A stretch of DNA of 5,988 nt from Caldilineae bacterium (lineage in GTDB: Bacteria > Chloroflexota > Anaerolineae > J102): contig DUEQ01000526.1 of NCBI GenBank assembly GCA_011192085.1, positions 1-5,988 of the forward strand, written 5' to 3'. Under the pieces are notes generated by a model. The model was given only the letters and a program-made list of their open reading frames with translations, was not told where the DNA came from and searched no databases. Below are positions 1 through 5,988 of this stretch, piece by piece. The stretch's first letter is position 1; every line of letters begins with the position of its first letter. The translations under genes and the position numbers were made by a program.

Positions 1-12
1 GTGTGGTCTCAT
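1..12 (-). CDS. Start of a divergent gene, cut by the left edge
   Basis: Read on the minus strand, an ATG at 12-10 is followed by three more codons (M-R-P-H) before the window ends. The only evidence is the start context: a perfect AAGGAGG (minus strand, 24-18) lies 5 bases upstream of the ATG, far stronger than any ribosome site of the plus-strand genes. The product cannot be identified from four codons. Its orientation makes 13-449 a divergent intergenic region. The chance of such a Shine-Dalgarno plus ATG pair arising randomly in this window is low but not negligible, so this is a probable rather than certain gene. Confidence 0.5.
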
Positions 13-17
13 CCGAA

Positions 18-24
18 CCTCCTT
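18..24 (-). promoter_or_regulatory. Consensus ribosome binding site of the divergent gene
   Basis: The plus-strand bases CCTCCTT read AAGGAGG on the minus strand, a full match to the anti-16S consensus, with a 5-base spacer (TTCGG) before the ATG. It is what decides the start of the truncated minus-strand gene. Confidence 0.55.
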
Positions 25-137
25 CTAGCCGAGTCCTATTTTTACGGAGGGCTTCACGCGCCGCGGCTCGTCAGGAAGGATAATAAACCACGCGACGTTG
101 TCAGAACCGCCAGGGATCGCTAAGCTTGGTGCCCTTC

Positions 138-186
138 TGGGATCGCCCGTCGACGGGACGATCGATCGCGTGAAGCCGCTATCCCA
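138..186. repeat. Nested palindromes: near-perfect 9-base inverted repeat enclosing two palindromes
   Basis: TGGGATCGC (138-146) is complementary to GCTATCCCA (178-186) except for one mismatch. Inside lie two perfect palindromes, CCCGTCGACGGG (146-157, sharing one base with the left arm) and CGATCGATCG (159-168). The left arm's GGGATCGC also occurs as a direct repeat at 113-120. Such nesting could fold as RNA or bind a dimeric regulator, but there is no T-run after it, so it is not a standard terminator. GC-rich DNA yields short palindromes easily, so function is unproven. Confidence 0.4.
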
Positions 187-263
187 GCCGTCGTCACATC
201 AACGCTTGCAACGAAGATGCACGCCGTGGCCGTGGGCCAGGCGATGGAAGGATGCGACGGTGA

Positions 264-296
264 GCATGTGCAACTTAAGAGATCGCGTTGCCATGC
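264..296. repeat. Bulged 10-base-pair inverted repeat (possible hairpin)
   Basis: GCATGTGCAAC (264-274) pairs with GTTGCCATGC (287-296) over ten base pairs with one bulged T (269) and a 12-base loop. An overlapping alternative stem, GCCATG (290-295) with CATGGC (305-310), would compete with it. A small perfect hairpin, TGGCC-GTG-GGCCA, sits just upstream at 227-239. No T-run follows, so a factor-independent terminator is unlikely. It may be a leader RNA element if transcription of the peptidase gene begins upstream. Confidence 0.35.
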
Positions 297-401
297 ACTC
301 CACACATGGCTCTCTGGGCTTCAAAATGTAGATTTTGTTGGTTTTCAAGGGAGCGCATCTCCTCCTCCAGAGGTCATTCAACATGCCGGGGAGCCAACTT
401 A

Positions 402-446
402 CGTTTACTGACGTCAAGGCCTGCTTCCAACTGCGCGAGGTAAACG
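402..446. repeat. Inverted repeat CGTTTAC/GTAAACG around the first peptidase gene's ribosome site
   Basis: The perfect 7-base arms CGTTTAC (402-408) and GTAAACG (440-446) bracket 31 bases that contain the palindrome TGACGTCA (409-416), AGGCCT (417-422) and the GAGG ribosome site (437-440), whose last G lies in the right arm. In the mRNA the stem would place the ribosome site at the base of a hairpin 4 bases before the ATG. It could modulate translation or be an operator, or be chance. Confidence 0.3.
437..440 (+). promoter_or_regulatory. Ribosome binding site of the first peptidase gene
   Basis: GAGG lies 9 bases before the ATG at 450 (GCGCGAGG-TAAACGCTT-ATG). It is modest but supports this start, which also gives a protein beginning with a signal peptide. 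Confidence 0.5.
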
Positions 447-449
447 CTT

Positions 450-3152
450 ATGCCACAACGAATAGTTCCCCACACCCTGTTCGTCATTCTCCTCATCCTG
501 GAAGCGCTGTTCATGATTGCCATCTTCAGCGCGTTCAACTCTCCCGTGGCCGCGGTCGCCTCACCCCCGCGGCTGACCGAATCCGCCCGCGCCGCCAATG
601 TCGCCTGGACGCCCCCCGAGCCGGGGTATCGGGTCATCATCGACGCCAGCCAGCCCGAAGGTCTCTACGCGCTGGATTACGACGCGCTGAACAGCGCGGG
701 GCTGCCAGTCGATTCCCTGGACCCGCGCACCTTTCGCATGTTTTGGCGGGGAGAAGAGATGGCCATCCAGGTGCTGGGGGAGATGGATGGCCGTTTCGAC
801 CCGGGCGACGCCATCCTGTTTTATGGCCGCAATCTGGATGATCTGTTTTACGACGGGCTCTATTTCAACAACGATTACACGGGCGATGCGGTCTACTGGT
901 TGAGTTATGGCGGCCTCAACGGCAAACGGATGGCTGTCGTGAATGGCGCGCCCGCCAGCCCGCAGGCGCAGCGCTTCCCTCACAAGGTCCATCTTGAGAA
1001 AAACTACGCCTACCTGCCCAACAACCCGCCAAACGAGGAGGATCACTGGTACTGGCAGAAGATCGAAGCCTTCGGCTCGGGCAGCGCCTCACGCGATTAC
1101 ACCTTCATCGCCCACAACATCGCCACCGACAACATGACGGGCACGCTCACCGTCAAACTCGTCAGCACCATCGGTAAGGATAAGGTCCATCAACTGACCC
1201 TCTACGTCAACGGCAACCGGGTGTATGACAACAAAGGTGACTGGGTGGGCGACACCCTCTTTATCGCCACCGCGCAGGCGCCTCAATCCTTCTTCCAGGA
1301 GGGGATCAACACCATCACGGTCGAGATCACTAACGATCCCAATTCGGGCGGGAGCGTGGACCAGGTGTACGTCAACTGGGTGGAAGTGACTTACTACGAC
1401 ACCTTTGTGGCGGAGCATGATGCATTGGTAAGCGTCAATCCCGAGGGAAACCTCCAGCAAGTGGTCATCGATGGATTCAGCAACAGCGACATCACGCCCT
1501 ATGATGTTAGCGACATCACCAACGTGAAACGCATCGACCAGGGAGTGGTGACGGGCACGGGACCCTATGCCATCGCCTTCGACAGCGACGCTTTGCGGCT
1601 GCTCACGATAACGCCCAACGCCTGGCTTGCGCCCGCCCGCATAGAGGCCGTAAACTATCCCTCGTCGGCCTATGCTCCTAACGACTTGCTGGATACATCC
1701 TTGAACGCCGATTATATCCTCATCACCCATCGCGATTTCTGGAGTCAGGCGGAACAATTGGCCCAGCATCGATCGTCTGAATATCATGTCGCCCTCGTGG
1801 ATGTGCAACGCGTGTACGATCAGTTCAACGGCGGCATGATGTCGGCCGAGGCCATTCGCGACTTCCTCAGCTACGCGTACTATCATTGGGCGGTGCGGCC
1901 CACATATGTCCTCCTCATGGGGGATGGCACCTACGACATGCGCAACTATAGCGGCAACGGCGCCCCCACCTTTATCCCCGTCTTCCTGCAAGTGGTGGGC
2001 AATGTCACCGGCGAGACCGCATCGGAGAACCGCTTCGTCGCCCTGGAGAGCGATCCCACCTATGGCGACCTCTTGCCCGATATGTACCTGGGCCGCTTCC
2101 CGGTCAACACCCCGCAAGAAGCCCAGAACATGGTCGACAAAACCATCGGCTATGAGAATGCTACTTGCGATCCCATGCCCCAATATGTGCTCTTCGTGGC
2201 CGACGACGAAGCCAGCAGCTTGTATTGGGACCTGGCCGATGAATTGGCCGACGGCTATGACGATCCCCCCGACAACACCCTCAAATATGTGCCCGATCCC
2301 TACGTTCCCGTGAAAAAATACCTGGGCAAGGACTGCAACTACTCGCCTGATGGCGATGCCGCAAGCGGAGAGGAATGCTATCAGCAGATCGTCGATTGGA
2401 TTAATGGGAACAATACCCTCCTGGTCAGCTACACCGGGCACGCCACCCGCAACTATTGGGCCTCCGAGAAGATCTGGACCGAAAACCTGGTGGCCAATGA
2501 CCTCACCAATACCGATTACTGCAAGATGCCTGTCACCCTGAATCAGGGCTGCGACGAGGGCTATTTCCTGGATCCCGTGGACTCCGCCGTGAGCGAGGTC
2601 GGCGTGCGCAAGGCGGGATCCGGCCTTGTCGGCGCGGTCACCTCCTCCTATCTTGGCTACCCTTACGGCCACCAATACGTGGCCAAAGGCTTCTTCCTGG
2701 CCCTGTTCAATCAAGGCATCCAGCAGGCTGGTCGCGCCCTGGTCGAGGGTGAAAAATACGCCTTCGACCGCGGCGGCTACACCACCGAACTCGAAGGTTT
2801 CCTCTTCCTGGGCGATCCCGCCCTGAAGATCAAGACGAGCGCCACCTCCCCTCTTGGCGACGCCAACTCCTCCATCGCCAGGCAAGGCGGCTCCACCCAG
2901 CTCTCCTGGGCCCCGGTGAGCGGCGCCACCCAATACGACATCTATCGCGCCGTAGATGACCCTTACTTCATCCCCACCGGCGCGCCTTACGCCACCGACG
3001 TCACCTCGCCCTGGATCGATCCCGACCCCAATGCCTTGGGCGACCCGAATCACAGCTACTATTACGTGATTCGCGCCCGCGATGAGATGAACAACTATCG
3101 GGACAGCGTGCATCACGGTGCGTTCAACTTCTCCCTCGTCCCCGGCCAATAA
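450..3152 (+). CDS. Secreted C25-family (gingipain/PorU-like) cysteine peptidase with C-terminal Fn3-like domain
   Basis: This 900-residue protein is predicted to be exported. Residues 1-37 look like a signal peptide (hydrophobic stretch about 9-29, then AVA before S38). Residues about 53-165 form a PorU-type N-terminal module ('GLYALDYDALNSAGLP', 'GDAILFYG'). About 205-317 is a beta-sandwich-like region ending in YVNWVEVTYYD. About 420-795 is the caspase-like C25 domain: ADYILITH start, GDG at 491-493, LGRFPVNT, FVADDE, YTGH with catalytic His664, NQGCDEGYF with catalytic Cys701, and the family-typical LGDPALKI end (D789). The 37-residue His-Cys spacing is close to that in gingipain R. Residues about 808-895 resemble fibronectin type III (LSWAPVSGATQYDIYR). 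There are only five cysteines (573, 629, 643, 691, 701); 629/643 match a pair in the next gene. C25 enzymes hydrolyse peptide bonds through a Cys-His dyad. Substrate and specificity are unknown, and a transpeptidase (sortase-like) role as in PorU is possible. The gene leads a probable three-gene operon. Confidence 0.9.
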   Translation: MPQRIVPHTLFVILLILEALFMIAIFSAFNSPVAAVASPPRLTESARAANVAWTPPEPGYRVIIDASQPEGLYALDYDALNSAGLPVDSLDPRTFRMFWRGEEMAIQVLGEMDGRFDPGDAILFYGRNLDDLFYDGLYFNNDYTGDAVYWLSYGGLNGKRMAVVNGAPASPQAQRFPHKVHLEKNYAYLPNNPPNEEDHWYWQKIEAFGSGSASRDYTFIAHNIATDNMTGTLTVKLVSTIGKDKVHQLTLYVNGNRVYDNKGDWVGDTLFIATAQAPQSFFQEGINTITVEITNDPNSGGSVDQVYVNWVEVTYYDTFVAEHDALVSVNPEGNLQQVVIDGFSNSDITPYDVSDITNVKRIDQGVVTGTGPYAIAFDSDALRLLTITPNAWLAPARIEAVNYPSSAYAPNDLLDTSLNADYILITHRDFWSQAEQLAQHRSSEYHVALVDVQRVYDQFNGGMMSAEAIRDFLSYAYYHWAVRPTYVLLMGDGTYDMRNYSGNGAPTFIPVFLQVVGNVTGETASENRFVALESDPTYGDLLPDMYLGRFPVNTPQEAQNMVDKTIGYENATCDPMPQYVLFVADDEASSLYWDLADELADGYDDPPDNTLKYVPDPYVPVKKYLGKDCNYSPDGDAASGEECYQQIVDWINGNNTLLVSYTGHATRNYWASEKIWTENLVANDLTNTDYCKMPVTLNQGCDEGYFLDPVDSAVSEVGVRKAGSGLVGAVTSSYLGYPYGHQYVAKGFFLALFNQGIQQAGRALVEGEKYAFDRGGYTTELEGFLFLGDPALKIKTSATSPLGDANSSIARQGGSTQLSWAPVSGATQYDIYRAVDDPYFIPTGAPYATDVTSPWIDPDPNALGDPNHSYYYVIRARDEMNNYRDSVHHGAFNFSLVPGQ

Positions 3153-3213
3153 CCCGGGCTCATCAAGCAAATTAACTCCACCGTTTTCCACCACCCCACT
3201 TTCCCTCGCTGCC
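3153..3213 (+). other. Short spacer between the two peptidase genes, without ribosome site or terminator
   Basis: These 61 bases are C-rich and purine-poor just before the ATG at 3214, and contain no GGAGG-like sequence. There is no hairpin with T-run, so transcription probably continues from the first gene into the second. How the second gene is initiated is not evident; a Shine-Dalgarno-independent start, common in some phyla, is one explanation. Confidence 0.5.
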
Positions 3214-5580
3214 ATGTCCATGATCCGTCACCCTCGCCTCCTTCTCATGATGTTGTTGAGCCTCGCCATGATCACCGCAGGCTTGCTGGGTTCCCCCGCG
3301 CCCGCCCTGGCCGATCCCGGCTCCCACTGGCCGCCCCCCGAGCCCGCGTTCAAAATCCTCGTGGATGAAACGGGCGTCTACCGTCTCACTTACGATGATC
3401 TAGCCTCAGCCGGTCTCCCCCTCGACGCCCTCGATCCCCGCACCTTGCAGCTCTTCAACCAGGCGCAGGAGATCGCCATCCTGGTCGAGGGTGAGCAGGA
3501 TGGCCAATTTGACCGGGGCGACGCCATCATCTTTTATGGCGAGGCCGCCGACACCCGCTACACCGACACCAACGTCTACTGGCTCACCTACGGCCACGCT
3601 ACTGGCTTGCGCATGACTGAGCGCGACGATCAGCCGCAAGGCGCCCTCCTCACGCACGCCGCCGCCCAGGCCCGTTACCACGAAAACTACATCTACATCT
3701 CCAACCTTCCCCTGAACGAGAAGCATGACCATTGGTATGGCCCCTCCATCCAGGCCGCGGGCCAGAACAACCCCAAACAGCGGATCATCACCTTGGCGTT
3801 GGACGCCCTGGCCCCTGAGCAGGATGGCCATCTCACGGGCCTTTTCGCTGGCAACGTCACCGGTGTGCATCATCTGCGCATCCTCGTCAACAACGTCCTG
3901 ATCTATGACGGAAGCTGGGAGGACCGCACCCTTCACCAGGTGGACGCGCCCATCCCCGCCCGCGCCCTGAAGGAAGGCGACAATCAGGTCCAGCTCGTCC
4001 TTCTCAACGACACGCCCGATCAAGTTTTCGACATGATCTACATCGACTGGGTGCAGATCGAATACCCCCGACGCCTGGTCGCACGGGATGGGCATCTGAC
4101 GTTCGAATCGCCCGCGGGCGCATGGACCTACCGCATCGAGGGCTTAACCCCCTCCGACGCCAGCATTTTCGACATCACCCACCCTGCTCGGGTGGCGTTG
4201 TTGGGCGCCTCCATCGAACCCAACCTGCCCTTCACCAATTACCTGCCCATGATGCAGACCCAGGGCGCAATCGCCCCCTTCGGCGGAATCGAACGGCGCA
4301 GGGCCGAGATCCTGGAATTTGGCGATTCTGGCTCCTCCCCGCGGCGCTATCTCGTCCTCGACCGCGGCCAATTCCTGACGCCGAAGCAGATCCTGCCCGA
4401 CGTTCCCTCCCATCTCACAGAGCATGCTCAGGGCGCAGATTACATCCTCATCACCCACCGCGACTTCTGGTCCCAGGCCCAAACCCTGGCCAACTATCGC
4501 GCGGGGCAGGGGCTGCGGGTGGCGCTGGTCGATGTGCAGGATATCTATGACGAATTCAATGGCGGCCTTATGTCCTCTGAGGCCATCCGCGACTTTTTGG
4601 CCTACGCCTACGCCCACTGGCCGTCCCCCGCGCCCCGCTTCGTCTTGCTCATGGGGGATGGCGCCTATGACATGCGCCATTACCTCGGCGACAGCGCCCC
4701 CACCTTCATCCCCCCCTTCCTTACCCATGTCGACAAATTCCTGGGCGAAGTGGCCGCCGACAACCGCTACGTCACCGTCGTAGGGGATGACCATCTTCCC
4801 GACATGGCCATCGGGCGCTTCCCCGTCAACACCCAGGCCGAGGCGCAGCGCATGGTGAACAAGACCATCGCCTACGAAACCCAGGCCGCGTCCGGCGACT
4901 GGCGCCGTCACGTGCTCTTCGTGGCCGACGATCTGGAAGGGGGCGGAGGCGATTTCTACGCTCTCTCCGACGAATTGGCCGATGGCTACGCCGATCCCCC
5001 AGCCAACACCATCAAATTCCTGCCTACCTCCTACGATCCTATCAAGGTCTATCTGGGCGAAACCTGTGATCGCGACAACCCTGACGTCGCGGATGAGTGT
5101 CGGGACGAGATCGTGAACACGCTGGAAGGATCGGGCGCGCTTCTCCTCAATTACATCGGTCACGCCACCAAGCGTTATTGGGCCGAGGAGCGCCTTCTGG
5201 ATCAAACCGCGCTGGCCGCCCTGCACACCCAGGGCCAGTGGCCCATCACCCTGGCCATGTCCTGCGTCGATGGATTTTTCCACGAATCTCAGCAGGGGGT
5301 AAAATCCTTTGCTGAAGCCAACGTCCTGGCCGCGGGCGGCTCCATCGCCAGCTGGTCCGCCACCAGCCTGGGGCTGGTCAACCCCCACCAGATGCTGGAA
5401 AAAGGCTTCTTCCTGGCCATGTTTCATGACCGCCTGCCCACCCTGGGCGAGGTGACCCGTTCGGCCAAACTCTATGTGGACGAAAACGCCCCCCAAGGCT
5501 CTTCCCGCTATCAGGAAGTCATCGACGCGTACATTCTCTTCGGCGATCCCGCGCTGAAGATCACCCTGCCTGTCCATTAG
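3214..5580 (+). CDS. Second secreted C25-family (PorU-like) cysteine peptidase, without Fn3 tail
   Basis: The protein has 788 residues from ATG 3214. I chose this start because it begins a classical signal peptide (basic MSMIRHPR, hydrophobic 9-26, ALA before D34). The open frame extends back to a GTG at 3118, which would overlap the previous gene and bury the signal peptide behind 32 polar residues. It is a full-length paralogue of its neighbour. The N-terminal module spans about 38-140 (GVYRLTYDDLASAGLP, GDAIIFYG). A beta-sandwich-like region ends in YIDWVQIEYPRR (276 on). The C25 domain spans about 408-788, with GDG 481-483, IGRFPVNT, FVADD, YIGH with catalytic His650, AMSCVDGFF with catalytic Cys684, and FGDPALKI (D778), ending ten residues later. 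It has exactly three cysteines: the catalytic one and a 618/629 pair. It is probably an exported, active peptidase or transpeptidase of unknown substrate, co-transcribed with both neighbours. Confidence 0.9.
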   Translation: MSMIRHPRLLLMMLLSLAMITAGLLGSPAPALADPGSHWPPPEPAFKILVDETGVYRLTYDDLASAGLPLDALDPRTLQLFNQAQEIAILVEGEQDGQFDRGDAIIFYGEAADTRYTDTNVYWLTYGHATGLRMTERDDQPQGALLTHAAAQARYHENYIYISNLPLNEKHDHWYGPSIQAAGQNNPKQRIITLALDALAPEQDGHLTGLFAGNVTGVHHLRILVNNVLIYDGSWEDRTLHQVDAPIPARALKEGDNQVQLVLLNDTPDQVFDMIYIDWVQIEYPRRLVARDGHLTFESPAGAWTYRIEGLTPSDASIFDITHPARVALLGASIEPNLPFTNYLPMMQTQGAIAPFGGIERRRAEILEFGDSGSSPRRYLVLDRGQFLTPKQILPDVPSHLTEHAQGADYILITHRDFWSQAQTLANYRAGQGLRVALVDVQDIYDEFNGGLMSSEAIRDFLAYAYAHWPSPAPRFVLLMGDGAYDMRHYLGDSAPTFIPPFLTHVDKFLGEVAADNRYVTVVGDDHLPDMAIGRFPVNTQAEAQRMVNKTIAYETQAASGDWRRHVLFVADDLEGGGGDFYALSDELADGYADPPANTIKFLPTSYDPIKVYLGETCDRDNPDVADECRDEIVNTLEGSGALLLNYIGHATKRYWAEERLLDQTALAALHTQGQWPITLAMSCVDGFFHESQQGVKSFAEANVLAAGGSIASWSATSLGLVNPHQMLEKGFFLAMFHDRLPTLGEVTRSAKLYVDENAPQGSSRYQEVIDAYILFGDPALKITLPVH

Positions 5581-5581
5581 C

Positions 5582-5988
5582 ATGGCCATCGCCCAACTTC
5601 GCCAACTCCTGCGTCAAACCCGGGCTCACATGCTCGCCGCGGTTGTAGGCTTGCCTGAATCCCTGCTCCAGGCGCCCGCGGCCGTGGGGCGTTACTCCGT
5701 GGCGCAGCACATGGCCATCCGCATCGAAGCGGAGAACCGGGCCCTGACCCTGGCTCAATCCATGCTCCATGGCCATCCCTTCGCGCCAGCGTTGCCCCGG
5801 GCGGAGCTGGATCGCAAGGCCGTGCTCATGCGTTGGGGATGGGATTGGGATCACCTGATGCGGGAGCTGTACCAGCAGCGGGAGGAGACCATGTGGAATC
5901 TGGAGGATTTCGCGGGGGCGATCCTCCACCACAAGTTCTACGTCCACGGTCAGCTCCTCAGCCCCTACGATGCACTGGCCGCGGTAGC
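5582..5988 (+). CDS. DinB/YfiT-like four-helix-bundle protein, 3' end outside the window
   Basis: The first 135 codons are present, and the frame stays open to the right edge. The ATG lies one base after the preceding stop (TAG-C-ATG), pointing to translational coupling; no Shine-Dalgarno is obvious. The translation reads as amphipathic helices: residues 3-22, then GLPESLL, then a helix carrying SVAQHMAIRIEAE with His43, then about 78-100 (WGWDWDHLMRELYQQ), and ILHHKFYVHGQLL with His116/117/122. A lone His at the start of helix 2 plus a late His cluster is typical of the DinB superfamily, where three His bind a divalent metal. The usual late HxxxH spacing is not exact here (H116/H117 to H122). 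There is no signal peptide, so it is probably cytoplasmic. Family members include thiol S-transferases and many of unknown function; no reaction can be assigned. Family length is about 150-180 residues, so only the end is missing. Confidence 0.65.
   Translation, partial: MAIAQLRQLLRQTRAHMLAAVVGLPESLLQAPAAVGRYSVAQHMAIRIEAENRALTLAQSMLHGHPFAPALPRAELDRKAVLMRWGWDWDHLMRELYQQREETMWNLEDFAGAILHHKFYVHGQLLSPYDALAAV

Larger units (their letters stand above)
13..449. other. Divergent intergenic region, no gene seen, several inverted repeats
   Basis: About 435 bases separate the left-edge gene from the first peptidase gene. Short open frames exist on both strands (for example 98-331 plus, 199-417 minus), but their translations resemble no family I recognise, and they are rich in Arg, His, Cys and Trp in the way non-coding frames often are. 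Base composition is more mixed than in the flanking genes, with AT-rich patches at 79-88 and 321-347. I found no tRNA cloverleaf, no recognisable riboswitch core and no well-spaced -35/-10 pair. The promoters of both divergent units should lie here. Inverted repeats occur at 138-186, 227-239, 264-296 and 402-446, and a TGACGTCA palindrome at 409-416. Confidence 0.6.

Noticed and set aside
79..85. AT-rich GATAATA, readable as a -10 element on either strand (GATAAT plus, TATTAT minus)
   Set aside because: No -35-like hexamer lies at 16-18 bases on either strand; CTGACA on the minus strand is only 13 bases away, so I do not call a promoter.
321..347. AT-rich patch (TAGATT, TTGTTG) that could be promoter elements of the first protease gene
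   Set aside because: The hexamers match the consensus poorly and no pair has correct spacing.
335..841. Plus-strand open frame of 168 codons overlapping the start of the first protease gene
   Set aside because: It is a different frame from the real gene; beyond 450 it is Arg/Pro/His-rich shadow sequence, and it has no motif or ribosome site.
1089..3221. Very long (about 710-codon) open frame on the minus strand opposite the first protease gene
   Set aside because: It lies antisense to a gene with clear domains and catalytic residues. Its translation is a low-information run of Gly, Val, Ile, Ala and His, as expected from the complement of GC-biased GNC-type codons.
4222..4260. 'TNYLPMM' in the second protease, resembling the 'YLPL' tail motif of some Chloroflexota exported proteins
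   Set aside because: It is too short and lies in the middle of the protein rather than at a C terminus, so it is not usable evidence.
4144..5589. Long (about 481-codon) minus-strand open frame opposite the second protease gene
   Set aside because: It is the same kind of antisense shadow, with no recognisable family or start signal.
3151..5628. Twelve-base repeat AACCCGGGCTCA shortly after each protease gene's end (3151-3162 and 5617-5628)
   Set aside because: One 12-base match is about what chance gives in a 6 kb GC-rich window, and the second copy lies inside the DinB-like coding region.
1..5988. CRISPR array, tRNA, rRNA, insertion sequence or attachment site
   Set aside because: No regularly spaced repeats, cloverleaf, rRNA-like stretch, transposase or terminal inverted repeats were found by reading.

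Overview
The window comes from a GC-rich bacterium (roughly 60% G+C by eye, with strong G/C preference at third codon positions). It carries two tandem secreted C25-family (gingipain/PorU-like) cysteine peptidase genes followed by the start of a DinB/YfiT-like gene. Three features would fit a Chloroflexota (Anaerolineae-like) genome: large C25 peptidases with a PorU-like N-terminal region, a C-terminal fibronectin-III-like module of the 'LSW.PV.GAT.YDIYR...PYF' type, and little use of Shine-Dalgarno sequences. This placement is inference from protein style; no rRNA or marker gene is present.

Layout. Bases 1-12 are the first four codons of a gene on the minus strand that leaves the window to the left; a perfect AAGGAGG precedes its ATG. 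Bases 13-449 form a long divergent intergenic region with no convincing gene but several inverted repeats. Bases 450-3152 (+) encode a 900-residue exported C25 peptidase with an intact His/Cys dyad (H664/C701) and a C-terminal Fn3-like domain. After a 61-base gap, bases 3214-5580 (+) encode a 788-residue full-length paralogue with its own signal peptide and an intact dyad (H650/C684), but no Fn3 tail. One base after its stop codon, bases 5582-5988 (+) hold the first 135 codons of a DinB/YfiT-like four-helix-bundle protein that runs off the right edge.

How it fits together. The three plus-strand genes are closely packed, with no visible terminator between them, so they probably form one transcription unit starting in the 13-449 region. 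The two peptidases look like an old tandem duplication. They are alignable end to end and strongly conserved at the start of the caspase-like fold, but divergent around the catalytic cysteine and different at the C terminus. This suggests two exported proteases with different specificity or location. PorU, the best-known relative of this architecture, is the sortase of the Bacteroidota type IX secretion system. No other component of that system is visible here, so the role of the pair is open. The link to the cytoplasmic-type DinB-like protein may be only positional.
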